Shown: piece by piece, positions 39,966 to 47,733 of the stretch | Numbering within the stretch: position 1 is the first letter of the stretch | Layout of the letters: each line of letters starts with the position of its first letter | NCBI GenBank assembly: GCA_019118345.1 | Contig: DWZD01000019.1 | Span: 1-64,000 of the forward strand | Direction of reading: 5' to 3' | DNA length: 64,000 nucleotides | Source of the DNA: Candidatus Desulfovibrio intestinavium | Lineage (GTDB): Bacteria > Desulfobacterota > Desulfovibrionia > Desulfovibrionales > Desulfovibrionaceae | Translations under genes and position numbers: made by a program | The notes under the pieces: model-generated | Seen by the model: the letters and a program-made list of their open reading frames with translations, nothing else | What the model was told of the DNA's origin: nothing | The model's database searches: none

Positions 39966-41142
39966 GGTCATCGTCCTCGTTGTTTTCCAGTCTGTCCAGC
40001 TGCGGCCCCGTGGGATAGCAGCCAAGAATGCGGAAACTCGTGCAGACCTCACGCAGCTTGTCCAGAAGTTCCGCATGCTCCGGCGCTTCCAGATCGCTTT
40101 CCACATCGGCAAAAAAGACATACTTCCAGCACTGGCCGCGCAGGGGCCGCGATTCCAGCTTGCGCATGTTGATCCCGTGCCGGGCCAGCAGATCCAGCAC
40201 GGCGGAAAGTGCCCCGGCCTTGTCCGGCAGGGTGAAGAGCAGGGAGGTCTTGTCCGCGCCGGTATGTCCGGGAAGCGGCGTGCGCATGTTGCCGCCGAGT
40301 TGCGCACGGGCAGCCCGCGGGCCGATGATCACAAAGCGCGTCCAGTTGCCGGCCTGATCCTCGATACGCCGGGCCAGAATGGACAGACCCGTGAGATCCG
40401 CCAGCTTGCCGTTGCCGATGGCCGCAGCCCCGGCCTCGCCCTGTGCGCGCCGGGCCGCCGCGGCCGTGGATTCCACGGGCACCAGCGCCGCCCCGGGCAT
40501 GTGGGCGCGCAGCCAGCCGCCGCACTGGGCCAGCGGCTGCGGATGGGAATAGACGGTGCGCACCTCGGCCAGCGAAGCGGCATGGCTGAGCAGGCAGTGG
40601 GAAATGCGCGAAAAGAGTTCAGCCTGAATATGCACCTCATGGCTCAGGAAGAGATCAAAGCTCACGCCCACCGTGCCCTGCAGGGAGTTCTCCAGCGGCA
40701 CGACGCCCAGTTCACACTGCCCGCCGCTCACCTCCTCGAACACCTGGGCCAGATCGTTGCAGGGATGGAAGATCGCCGAATGTCCCAGATATTCCACGCC
40801 CGCAAAGTAGGAAAAGGTGCCTTCCGGGCCGAGATAGGCCACGTTCTGCGGCCGCTGCAGGGCACGCGAGGAGGAAAGAATCTCCCGCCAGATGGCCCGC
40901 AGATGTTCGTCCGGCAGCGGCCCCGCGTTCTGCCGGGCCAGATTGTCCAGCACCTCGCGTTCGCGCAGGGGCTTGAAGATGATGCCCGGATCGCCGGCCT
41001 TGATCCGCCCCACTTCCAGGCTGAGTTCCGCACGCTCGTTGAGCAGGGGCAGCAGGCGGCTGTCCACCTCCTCGATGCGGCGGCGGATTTCCCCCAGCCG
41101 CCGCAGGGAGGCGTCGGCGCTTTTCGTACCCGATACGGTCAT
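39958..41142 (-). CDS. pheA: Bifunctional chorismate mutase/prephenate dehydratase
   Basis: N-terminal chorismate mutase helix; VAYLGPEGTFSYFA; ACT domain GALSAVLDLLARHGINMRKLESRP. Confidence 0.94.
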   Translation of the reverse strand: MTVSGTKSADASLRRLGEIRRRIEEVDSRLLPLLNERAELSLEVGRIKAGDPGIIFKPLREREVLDNLARQNAGPLPDEHLRAIWREILSSSRALQRPQNVAYLGPEGTFSYFAGVEYLGHSAIFHPCNDLAQVFEEVSGGQCELGVVPLENSLQGTVGVSFDLFLSHEVHIQAELFSRISHCLLSHAASLAEVRTVYSHPQPLAQCGGWLRAHMPGAALVPVESTAAAARRAQGEAGAAAIGNGKLADLTGLSILARRIEDQAGNWTRFVIIGPRAARAQLGGNMRTPLPGHTGADKTSLLFTLPDKAGALSAVLDLLARHGINMRKLESRPLRGQCWKYVFFADVESDLEAPEHAELLDKLREVCTSFRILGCYPTGPQLDRLENNEDDDHA

Positions 41143-41143
41143 G

Positions 41144-42127
41144 CTAGACCTCCCTGATCTCTTCCTGAATCCGCATGCCGAAATGACGTCCCGCCTCGTC
41201 GGTGCGGCAGAGCACCGCATCCCCCGGCTTGAGCGTCACCACGCTGAGCGGCGTGCCGTCCGGCGCGGTCAGGCGGATGGTCTCGGCATTCTGCAGGAAG
41301 ACCGCGCCGCGCTGTACGCCCTGCGGCCCGCGCACCTCGGCCTCGATGAGCAGCATGGGCCGCACCTCGATCTTGACCCGCCCGAGGGTCGCCACGGTGG
41401 TCTGCCCGTCCGCGCCCACGATGAGCACCTCCTGTCCGGCGGCCAGTTCGCCCAGATAGCAGGTCTTGTCGTGCGGCAGACGGGCATAGGCATGCACCGC
41501 CCCGGCATTGACCCGGAAAGGCCGCGCGGCCACATATTCGTTGTGCTCCGTTTCCGCATGCACAAGGAAGGTGAAGGCGCTGGAATTGCCGACCAACATG
41601 CCCTGCCCGCGCTTGAGCAGGGAAAGGGTGTCGGCGCAGACGCGATGGCCGAGGCCCACCGGTTCCACCCGGGTGATGACGGCCTCCTGCAGTTCCTCCC
41701 GGCCCTGCGACAGCTTGCACTGGGCCACGATGGCCTTCAGCTCGCCCACGGCTTCGGGCAGCACCACAATGCCCTGCACCCCCCGTTCGAGGATACCCGC
41801 CGCAAGGCGCGCCTCCTCCAGACTGCCCGCCTCGGCCAGCACGTTGTCGCTCTGGGCCAGCAGATTTTCCACGGGGATGACCTCCCAGCCCCGGGCCAGC
41901 GCCACGCGCTCTCCGGCCCGCAGGCGCTCCAGCACGGCCTCCTCGTCGGCCTTGACCGTGAGCGCCACGGCGGGCACCTCCTCCGCCGCCCAGACCGGGC
42001 AGCGGGACAGGCCCGCCACGGCCTCCACCTGCGCGCGGGGCACGATGACCCCATCCACTCCCGACTCGAGCGCCAGCGTTACCGCGCCCTTGTCGAAGGG
42101 GTCACAGCGAAAGTAGACCCGTGCCAT
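41144..42127 (-). CDS. 3-dehydroquinate synthase II (archaeal-type)
   Basis: Ordered with ADH synthase; GILERGVQGIVVL; RVEPVGLGHRVCADTLSLL..GQGMLVGNSSAFTFLVHAE; RPFRVNAGAVHAY. Confidence 0.88.
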   Translation of the reverse strand: MARVYFRCDPFDKGAVTLALESGVDGVIVPRAQVEAVAGLSRCPVWAAEEVPAVALTVKADEEAVLERLRAGERVALARGWEVIPVENLLAQSDNVLAEAGSLEEARLAAGILERGVQGIVVLPEAVGELKAIVAQCKLSQGREELQEAVITRVEPVGLGHRVCADTLSLLKRGQGMLVGNSSAFTFLVHAETEHNEYVAARPFRVNAGAVHAYARLPHDKTCYLGELAAGQEVLIVGADGQTTVATLGRVKIEVRPMLLIEAEVRGPQGVQRGAVFLQNAETIRLTAPDGTPLSVVTLKPGDAVLCRTDEAGRHFGMRIQEEIREV

Positions 42128-42128
42128 G

Positions 42129-42926
42129 CTATTCCCCCACAATGGCCAGCGCCTGTTCCACGTCGGCATTGTCGTGCACGAGCGCACGCATGGCGCGCAC
42201 CAGCTCGATGCGGCGGGGATGCTGGAAGACATTGCGGCCGATGGACACGCCCGCGCCGCCGGCCTTGACCGAATCGTGCACCATCTGCAGGAGCTGGCGG
42301 GTGGAATCCATGAGTTCGCCGCCCGCGATGACCACCGGCACGCAGCAGCCGCCCACCACATCGGCGAAGCTCTCGATGTCGCCGGTGTAGGGCACCTTCA
42401 CGATGTCCGCGCCCAGTTCCACGCCCACGCGGGCGCAATGGGCCACCACCTTGGCGTCGTAGCTGTTGGGCACCTGAGGGCCGCGGGCGTAAACCATGGC
42501 CAGCAGCGGCATGTGCCAGTTGTCGCAGGCTTCGGCCACCTTGCCCAGATCGGCCAGCATGAGGCGTTCGTTGGGATCGCCGAGGTTCACATGCACGGAA
42601 ACGCAGTCCGCGCCGTGCTTGATGCCCTCCTCCACCGTGCCCACAAGGGTTTTGGTATTGCCCATCGGCGAAAGGGCCGTGGAGGCGGAGAGGTGGACGA
42701 TGAGGCCGATATCCTTGCCCGCGCTACGGTGCGAGCAGCGCACGAGGCCCTTGTGCATGAGCACGGCGTCAGCGCCGCCGATGGCCATGTCGTTGACGGT
42801 TTCCCGCATGTCGACGAGGCCGTCCACCGCGCCGATGGTGACGCCGTGATCCATGGGGACGATGATAGTGCGGCCATTGTCGCGATTGATGATGCGTTCC
42901 AGACGGACTTTTTTGCCAAGGTACAT
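42129..42926 (-). CDS. 2-amino-3,7-dideoxy-D-threo-hept-6-ulosonate synthase (ADH synthase, class I FBP aldolase/DhnA family)
   Basis: VRLERIINRDNGRTIIVPMDHGVTIGAVDGLVD; VVIAGGELMDSTRQLLQMVHDSVKAGGAGVSIGRNVFQ. Confidence 0.88.
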   Translation of the reverse strand: MYLGKKVRLERIINRDNGRTIIVPMDHGVTIGAVDGLVDMRETVNDMAIGGADAVLMHKGLVRCSHRSAGKDIGLIVHLSASTALSPMGNTKTLVGTVEEGIKHGADCVSVHVNLGDPNERLMLADLGKVAEACDNWHMPLLAMVYARGPQVPNSYDAKVVAHCARVGVELGADIVKVPYTGDIESFADVVGGCCVPVVIAGGELMDSTRQLLQMVHDSVKAGGAGVSIGRNVFQHPRRIELVRAMRALVHDNADVEQALAIVGE

Positions 42927-42971
42927 GGTGCTTCTCCTTCTGCGGATGCGGTTTGGGGCCGCGGCGGCATG

Positions 42972-43005
42972 AAAAAAGGGCCGCCGGCGTTTCTGCCTGC
43001 GGCCC
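42972..43005 (-). terminator. Attenuator terminator of aromatic operon
   Basis: Minus strand: GGGCCGCaggcagaaacgccgGCGGCCC-TTTTTT. Confidence 0.85.
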
Positions 43006-43054
43006 TTCGGGTTCGGTTGACGGATGGATGTCAGCAACGACCCCGGCCACAGGC
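42995..43054 (-). promoter_or_regulatory. Putative antiterminator pairing
   Basis: Minus strand GCCTGTGGCC (plus 43045-43054) can pair with GGCCGCAGGC (plus 42995-43004), with one G-U, mutually exclusive with the terminator stem. Confidence 0.7.
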
Positions 43055-43135
43055 TTCGGTAAAATACGCAAAAAAGTACCAGCCAAAGAAGCCGGCGGCG
43101 TAGTTGGAAGTGGTGGCAAGGGTAATGCGGGACAT
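43031..43135 (-). CDS. Aromatic-rich leader peptide MSRITLATTSNYAAGFFGWYFFAYFTEACGRGRC
   Basis: ATG with ggag upstream; 9 of 15 residues 12-25 region (NYAAGFFGWYFFAYF) are Phe/Tyr/Trp; upstream of terminator and aromatic biosynthesis operon. Confidence 0.85.
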   Translation of the reverse strand: MSRITLATTSNYAAGFFGWYFFAYFTEACGRGRC

Positions 43136-43158
43136 GAAAAACTCCATCGTTTGAGAGA

Positions 43159-43187
43159 GTGCTACGCCCCATCGGGACGCCTGTCAA
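43159..43187 (-). promoter_or_regulatory. Sigma-70-type promoter for leader peptide/aromatic operon
   Basis: Minus strand TTGACA (43187-43182), 17-bp spacer, TAGCAC (43164-43159). Confidence 0.55.
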
Positions 43188-43212
43188 GTCCCGCTGGGGC
43201 GTTTTTCATTTT

Positions 43213-43948
43213 GGCTCTTGACTAGCTGAGAGGACCTAAAAAGGTTATCTAGCTAGGCATGGCAATGAAAAACAAATACGCATACCGTTCAAGAATTTCT
43301 GAGGCCAAAATTCGGCAACTTGTGAAGCTTTTTTCCGTCGATTTGACAGCTTCTCAGATTGCGGAATTGTCTGGTGTCAACCGCAATACCGTTAACCGCT
43401 ATGTGACGGCTTTCAGGGAAAGAATTGCCCGTTACTGTGAGGCGGAATCACCTGTAAAAGGTGAGGTTGAAGTCGATGAAAGCTACTTCGGCGCACGCCG
43501 TGTCCGAGGAGTCCGAGGACGCGGCGTGCATGGAAAAACTATTGTTTTCGGCCTGTTCAAACGTAACGATAAAGTCTATACAGAAATTGTTCCTGATTGT
43601 TCCAAGGCTACTCTCCAGGGAATTATACGGGGACGAGTTGACCTTGAGAGCGTCATTCACTCGGATGGGTGGCGAGGCTATGATGGTCTTGTCGATTTGG
43701 GGTATCAAAAACACTTCCGCGTTCAACACTCTCATAACGAATTTGCCAACAAACACTCGCATATCAATGGGATAGAATGCTTTTGGGGGTTTGCTAAAAC
43801 TCGATTAGTTCGTTTTCGGGGACTCCCGAAGCATACTTTTTATTTCCACTTGAAGGAATGCGAGTTTCGGTTTAATCATAGACAAGAGAATATCTATCTT
43901 CTGGTGTTAAAAATGCTCAGAGAATATCCTCTCAGCTAGTCAAGAGCC
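43213..43948 (+). mobile_element. Complete IS1595-family (ISXO2/IS1016-like) insertion sequence
   Basis: Perfect 22-bp TIR GGCTCTTGACTAGCTGAGAGGA at 43213-43234 and inverted at 43927-43948; 8-bp TSD TTCATTTT at 43205-43212 and 43949-43956. Confidence 0.95.
43259..43939 (+). CDS. IS1595-family transposase
   Basis: HTH N-terminus; GEVEVDESYFGARRVRG...; VIHSDGWRGYDGL; HINGIECFWGFAKTRL; stop lies within right TIR. Confidence 0.93.
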   Translation: MAMKNKYAYRSRISEAKIRQLVKLFSVDLTASQIAELSGVNRNTVNRYVTAFRERIARYCEAESPVKGEVEVDESYFGARRVRGVRGRGVHGKTIVFGLFKRNDKVYTEIVPDCSKATLQGIIRGRVDLESVIHSDGWRGYDGLVDLGYQKHFRVQHSHNEFANKHSHINGIECFWGFAKTRLVRFRGLPKHTFYFHLKECEFRFNHRQENIYLLVLKMLREYPLS

Positions 43949-43984
43949 TTCATTTTTTTTTTTTGCGAGGAGGATGTGCTCGCC

Positions 43985-45391
43985 TCAGGCGGCGGACGGC
44001 TCCCGCTCAATGGGCGGCGGCGGCCGCCAGCGCCAGAACAGCAGCAGCAGCGGCACAAGGCCCGCAAGTTCGGCAATCTCCCGCCGGGCCACCTGCGAGA
44101 GGCCATACCAGATCGCAAGGCAGGCTCCGCAGGCCAGCAGCATGAGCGCCCATTGCCGCAGGCTCATGGGCCGGGCCACGGCCTGAAAATAGCCCACGGT
44201 GAGAATGGCCACCCAGACCTTGGTGATGGTCAGGGTCAGGGCGGTTCCTTCCAGCCCCAGCGCGGGAATGAGCGTCAGGCAGCAGACAAGGTTGACGGCA
44301 AGGCCGCTCAGGTAGAAGGCGAGCAGCAGCTTGTGCTTGCGCATGCCGATCATGGCATAGGCCGCCAGATTGTGCAGAAAGGCCGTGGCCAGACAGGGCG
44401 TGAGCAGGCGCTGGGCCGTCACGGCGTCCAGATAGCCGCTCCCGTAGACCAGAGGGATGAAGCGGTCGGTTTCCACGCAGATGAGGAAGATGACCGGCAG
44501 GGCCGCGGCCCAGAGCGAGCGGGCCGTCTGCCCGGCCAGATGGCGGAAGGCCTCGCGGTTTTCCTGCCAGTAGCGGGCCAGCAGCGGAAAGATGACCTTG
44601 CCGAGCAGGGCGCTGGACACGAGGACGGACAGGCCCTCCACCGTCTCCCAGGCCACGCTGTAGGAGGCGACTTCCGCCTCGGAGTAGGCGTCGGCGAGAA
44701 AAAAGACGTTAATCTTGTTATAGCACATGGTGCAGCAGGCCATGAGCGTGAAGACGACGCCGTTTTTCATCTTGGCGGCCAGTTCGCGCAGGCTTTCCCA
44801 GTTCATGCGGCGCAGGGGATTATGGCCGAGGGCAAGGACGGCCAGCGTGGCGCAGCAGACGGACTCTATGGGCTTGTAGAGCACAATGGCCAGCAGGGGC
44901 AGTTGCAGAACGACGCAGGCAATGCCGTAGCCGATGCCGATCAGCGCGGAAGGAATACGGATGCGCATCTCCACATCTTGACGCCCGCGGGCCTGGCAAA
45001 GGGCAAAAAAGGAATCGCTCACCCCGTCAAGGCCGAAACCCGCGGCAATGATCAGCATCACAAGGCGCTGTTCCGGCGAATTGGGCAGGACGAGAACCCA
45101 GGTGACCGCCAAGGCAATGAACAGAACGCACAGCTTGAGCCAGGTGACCTGTCCCAGCAGCACCGTGGGGCGACCGTCCCGCCGGGCAAAGGACGAGAGC
45201 AGAAAGTCGTTGAGGCCCACGTCGGCGATGGTCTTGACCAGATAGCCTGCCGACAGGGCAAGCTGCAGCTGGCCCATCATGCTCTTGTCGTAGCGCGCCA
45301 GCAAGATGGTGAAAATGGTCCACGAGAGATCCCGTGTCCACTGTGCGCCCAGGATGAAGCCGAGCTGCCGGGTAATCCGGGTAAGCCTCAT
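43985..45391 (-). CDS. Polysaccharide/oligosaccharide flippase (Wzx-like)
   Basis: Multi-TM, ITRQLGFILGAQWTRDLSWTIFTILLARYDKSMMGQLQLALS; PLVYGSGYLDAV. Confidence 0.75.
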   Translation of the reverse strand: MRLTRITRQLGFILGAQWTRDLSWTIFTILLARYDKSMMGQLQLALSAGYLVKTIADVGLNDFLLSSFARRDGRPTVLLGQVTWLKLCVLFIALAVTWVLVLPNSPEQRLVMLIIAAGFGLDGVSDSFFALCQARGRQDVEMRIRIPSALIGIGYGIACVVLQLPLLAIVLYKPIESVCCATLAVLALGHNPLRRMNWESLRELAAKMKNGVVFTLMACCTMCYNKINVFFLADAYSEAEVASYSVAWETVEGLSVLVSSALLGKVIFPLLARYWQENREAFRHLAGQTARSLWAAALPVIFLICVETDRFIPLVYGSGYLDAVTAQRLLTPCLATAFLHNLAAYAMIGMRKHKLLLAFYLSGLAVNLVCCLTLIPALGLEGTALTLTITKVWVAILTVGYFQAVARPMSLRQWALMLLACGACLAIWYGLSQVARREIAELAGLVPLLLLFWRWRPPPPIEREPSAA

Positions 45392-45394
45392 GCC

Positions 45395-46285
45395 CTACTT
45401 GTTGAACCGGACAATGGCCTGAAAGCCGGGCTTCAGTTCCAGGGCGGGATTGGGCACCGTCAGCTCCACGGTATAATACGAGGGATTTCCCACGTTCATA
45501 TCCGTGGAGGCCCAGGAAATCTCGCTCACCGTCGCCATGAACTCCTTGTCCTGCAGGGAGGGAATCTGCACGGTGGCCACATCGTTCACGGCAATCCTGT
45601 TCACGTCGGCCTCATAGACCGGCACGCGGATGATGACGGGATTGAGCTGGCCCACGCTCACGGGTGCGGCCCCGGCCTGCAGCAGCGAGCCGGGATTGGT
45701 GCCTGCGCTCACGGACAGCACATAGCCCGCAATGGGCGAGGTCAGCGTCAGGGTTTGCGGCAATTCGCCCTGGGGATCCAGCTTCTGGCCGAAATAGCCC
45801 TCCAGCTCGCGCATGCGGGCGGCGAAATTCTTTTCCTGCTTCGCGATGGTCAGCTTGAGCAGCTCGATGCGCCGCTGAATGCTGTCGTAATTGGCGTCCA
45901 GCCGCGAGGAGGCCTGGCGCGATCCCAGGCCCGAGGCGGCCAGCTGCCGCGCCTTGTTGCGCTGGGCCTCGATGTCGGTCAGCTCCTGCCGCAGGCTCAG
46001 GATCTGGCTGCGTTCGCCCTCGGTCCCCGCCCCGGTGACGACTTCGCGCTGGAGCATGCGGGCGGCCTCGTCCTGCAGATGGTAGCGCATCAGGGGCGCA
46101 CCCTCTTCCACGGCATCGCCGGGCTGGACAAGCACTTCGTCCACCACGGCATTGAAGGGCATGAGCGCGGCGCGGGTCACGGTGGTGACGACCTTGCCCG
46201 TGAGACGGATTTCCGCGGCGTATCCCGACCGAACGGCGAGCGCCGCCAGCAGGACGGTCAAAAGGAAGGTTACGGCAAAACGCAT
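45395..46285 (-). CDS. HlyD-like membrane fusion protein
   Basis: N-terminal signal; FNAVVDEVLVQPGDAVEEGAPLMRY; TSPIAGYVLSVSAGTNPGSLLQAGAAPVSVG. Confidence 0.8.
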   Translation of the reverse strand: MRFAVTFLLTVLLAALAVRSGYAAEIRLTGKVVTTVTRAALMPFNAVVDEVLVQPGDAVEEGAPLMRYHLQDEAARMLQREVVTGAGTEGERSQILSLRQELTDIEAQRNKARQLAASGLGSRQASSRLDANYDSIQRRIELLKLTIAKQEKNFAARMRELEGYFGQKLDPQGELPQTLTLTSPIAGYVLSVSAGTNPGSLLQAGAAPVSVGQLNPVIIRVPVYEADVNRIAVNDVATVQIPSLQDKEFMATVSEISWASTDMNVGNPSYYTVELTVPNPALELKPGFQAIVRFNK

Positions 46286-46287
46286 GG

Positions 46288-47733
46288 CTAAACCTCTCCA
46301 CCGGGCAGGCCCAGGAAACTTTCCTGCAGCAGGCTTGCCACATACATCCATTCAAGATTGGCGAGACGGTATTCCAGTTCCGCCTCGATGAGCGCGATCT
46401 GCGCCTGAATGAGCGCCTCCTGCCTTTCCGTCACGGTCGGCAGCTCGCTCAGACCCTCGTTAAAGGACACCCTGGCTTCCGTATGCTGCATCTTGGCCGT
46501 TTCCTGATTCAGGCGGGCCAGACGCAGATTGGTTTCGGCCAGGGACACGCGCTGCTCGGCCTGCAGCCAGGTATTGGAATAATCCGTGCGCTGGCGGGCC
46601 TGCTGGTTGAAGGCCTGCGCCTTTTCCATGCGGGCCGTCTGCACGCCGCGATAGCGCCGCCCCCAGTCGATGAGCGGGAAATCGAAGGTCAGGTGCACAA
46701 AGGTGTCGTCCGTACCGCCCACGGGCTGGGCCTGACCGGACGGCGGGGAGTTGTTGATGTCGATGCGCATGTCGGGCACATAGGCGGCCCAGGCCACCAT
46801 GATGTTGTAATCGGCCAGCTTGATCTGACTGCGCAGAAGCAGGTCGTCCTCGCTCTTGTCCCAGCGCTCTTCCCACTTGAGCTTGCGGCCGTCAAAGCCC
46901 TTGAGGATTCCCTCCGCGGACTGCGTGTCCACATTGAGGCGCTGCTGGGGATCCACGCCGGCCAGGATCTTCAGTTCCGTCAGCTGGATGACTTCCTGCA
47001 TCTTGGCCTTGTCAATGCGCAGTTCCACTTCCTTCTCGTGCTGGGCGGCCAGATTGAGGGCCACGCCCTGCCGTCCGTCCACGCTTTCCAGCTGCTGCCA
47101 GTATTTGGTCGTTTCCTTGGCCACGGGCAGGAGCTTTTTCTGTTCCTCGAGGATCAGGCGCTGGGCATGCAGGCGCATGTAGGCATTGGCAATCTTGTAG
47201 ATGGCTTCGCCCACGGCCTTGCGGTGCGTGGAAATGGCCAGATTGACCATGAGCTTCTGGGTCTGATGCTCGAAATAGGTGGCCACGGGATTGGGAAAGG
47301 CGGCATAAAAGCCCACCCGCAGTTTGGTGCGGCCGTAATCGCCGGGCACATCCGGCTCATTCTTGTTGTAGGCAGTGAGGTTGTTGGTCACGGCCAGCGT
47401 CATGCGCGGCTCGGGCAGATACTTCCACACGGCGTCAGTGAGGGCCAGACGCTTGATTTCGAGATTGACGGCGCTGTTGACCAGAAGAGGCGACTGCTGA
47501 ATGGTCAGATAGACGCAGTCTTCAAAGGTGAACTTCTTGGCCGGATCATAGAGATTGGTGACTACGGCATCCAGCTGTTCCTTCTTTTCCACGGGTACGC
47601 CCGGGGTTTCCTCCAGCCAGTGCCGCGCCGGCAGTTCCGGCGCATCCATTCCGGCCTTGCTGGAAGCGCAAGCCGTCAGGCCCGCCCCCAGGCACAGCAG
47701 GGCAACCGCCCACAGACGCCACGTCCTTTTCAT
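46288..47733 (-). CDS. TolC-like outer membrane efflux lipoprotein
   Basis: LTACASS lipobox; long helical OEP pattern. Confidence 0.8.
   Translation of the reverse strand: MKRTWRLWAVALLCLGAGLTACASSKAGMDAPELPARHWLEETPGVPVEKKEQLDAVVTNLYDPAKKFTFEDCVYLTIQQSPLLVNSAVNLEIKRLALTDAVWKYLPEPRMTLAVTNNLTAYNKNEPDVPGDYGRTKLRVGFYAAFPNPVATYFEHQTQKLMVNLAISTHRKAVGEAIYKIANAYMRLHAQRLILEEQKKLLPVAKETTKYWQQLESVDGRQGVALNLAAQHEKEVELRIDKAKMQEVIQLTELKILAGVDPQQRLNVDTQSAEGILKGFDGRKLKWEERWDKSEDDLLLRSQIKLADYNIMVAWAAYVPDMRIDINNSPPSGQAQPVGGTDDTFVHLTFDFPLIDWGRRYRGVQTARMEKAQAFNQQARQRTDYSNTWLQAEQRVSLAETNLRLARLNQETAKMQHTEARVSFNEGLSELPTVTERQEALIQAQIALIEAELEYRLANLEWMYVASLLQESFLGLPGGEV

Noticed and set aside
43976-46291. 771-aa plus-strand ORF opposite flippase/MFP genes
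   Set aside because: Antisense shadow of confident minus-strand genes; composition typical of spurious frames.
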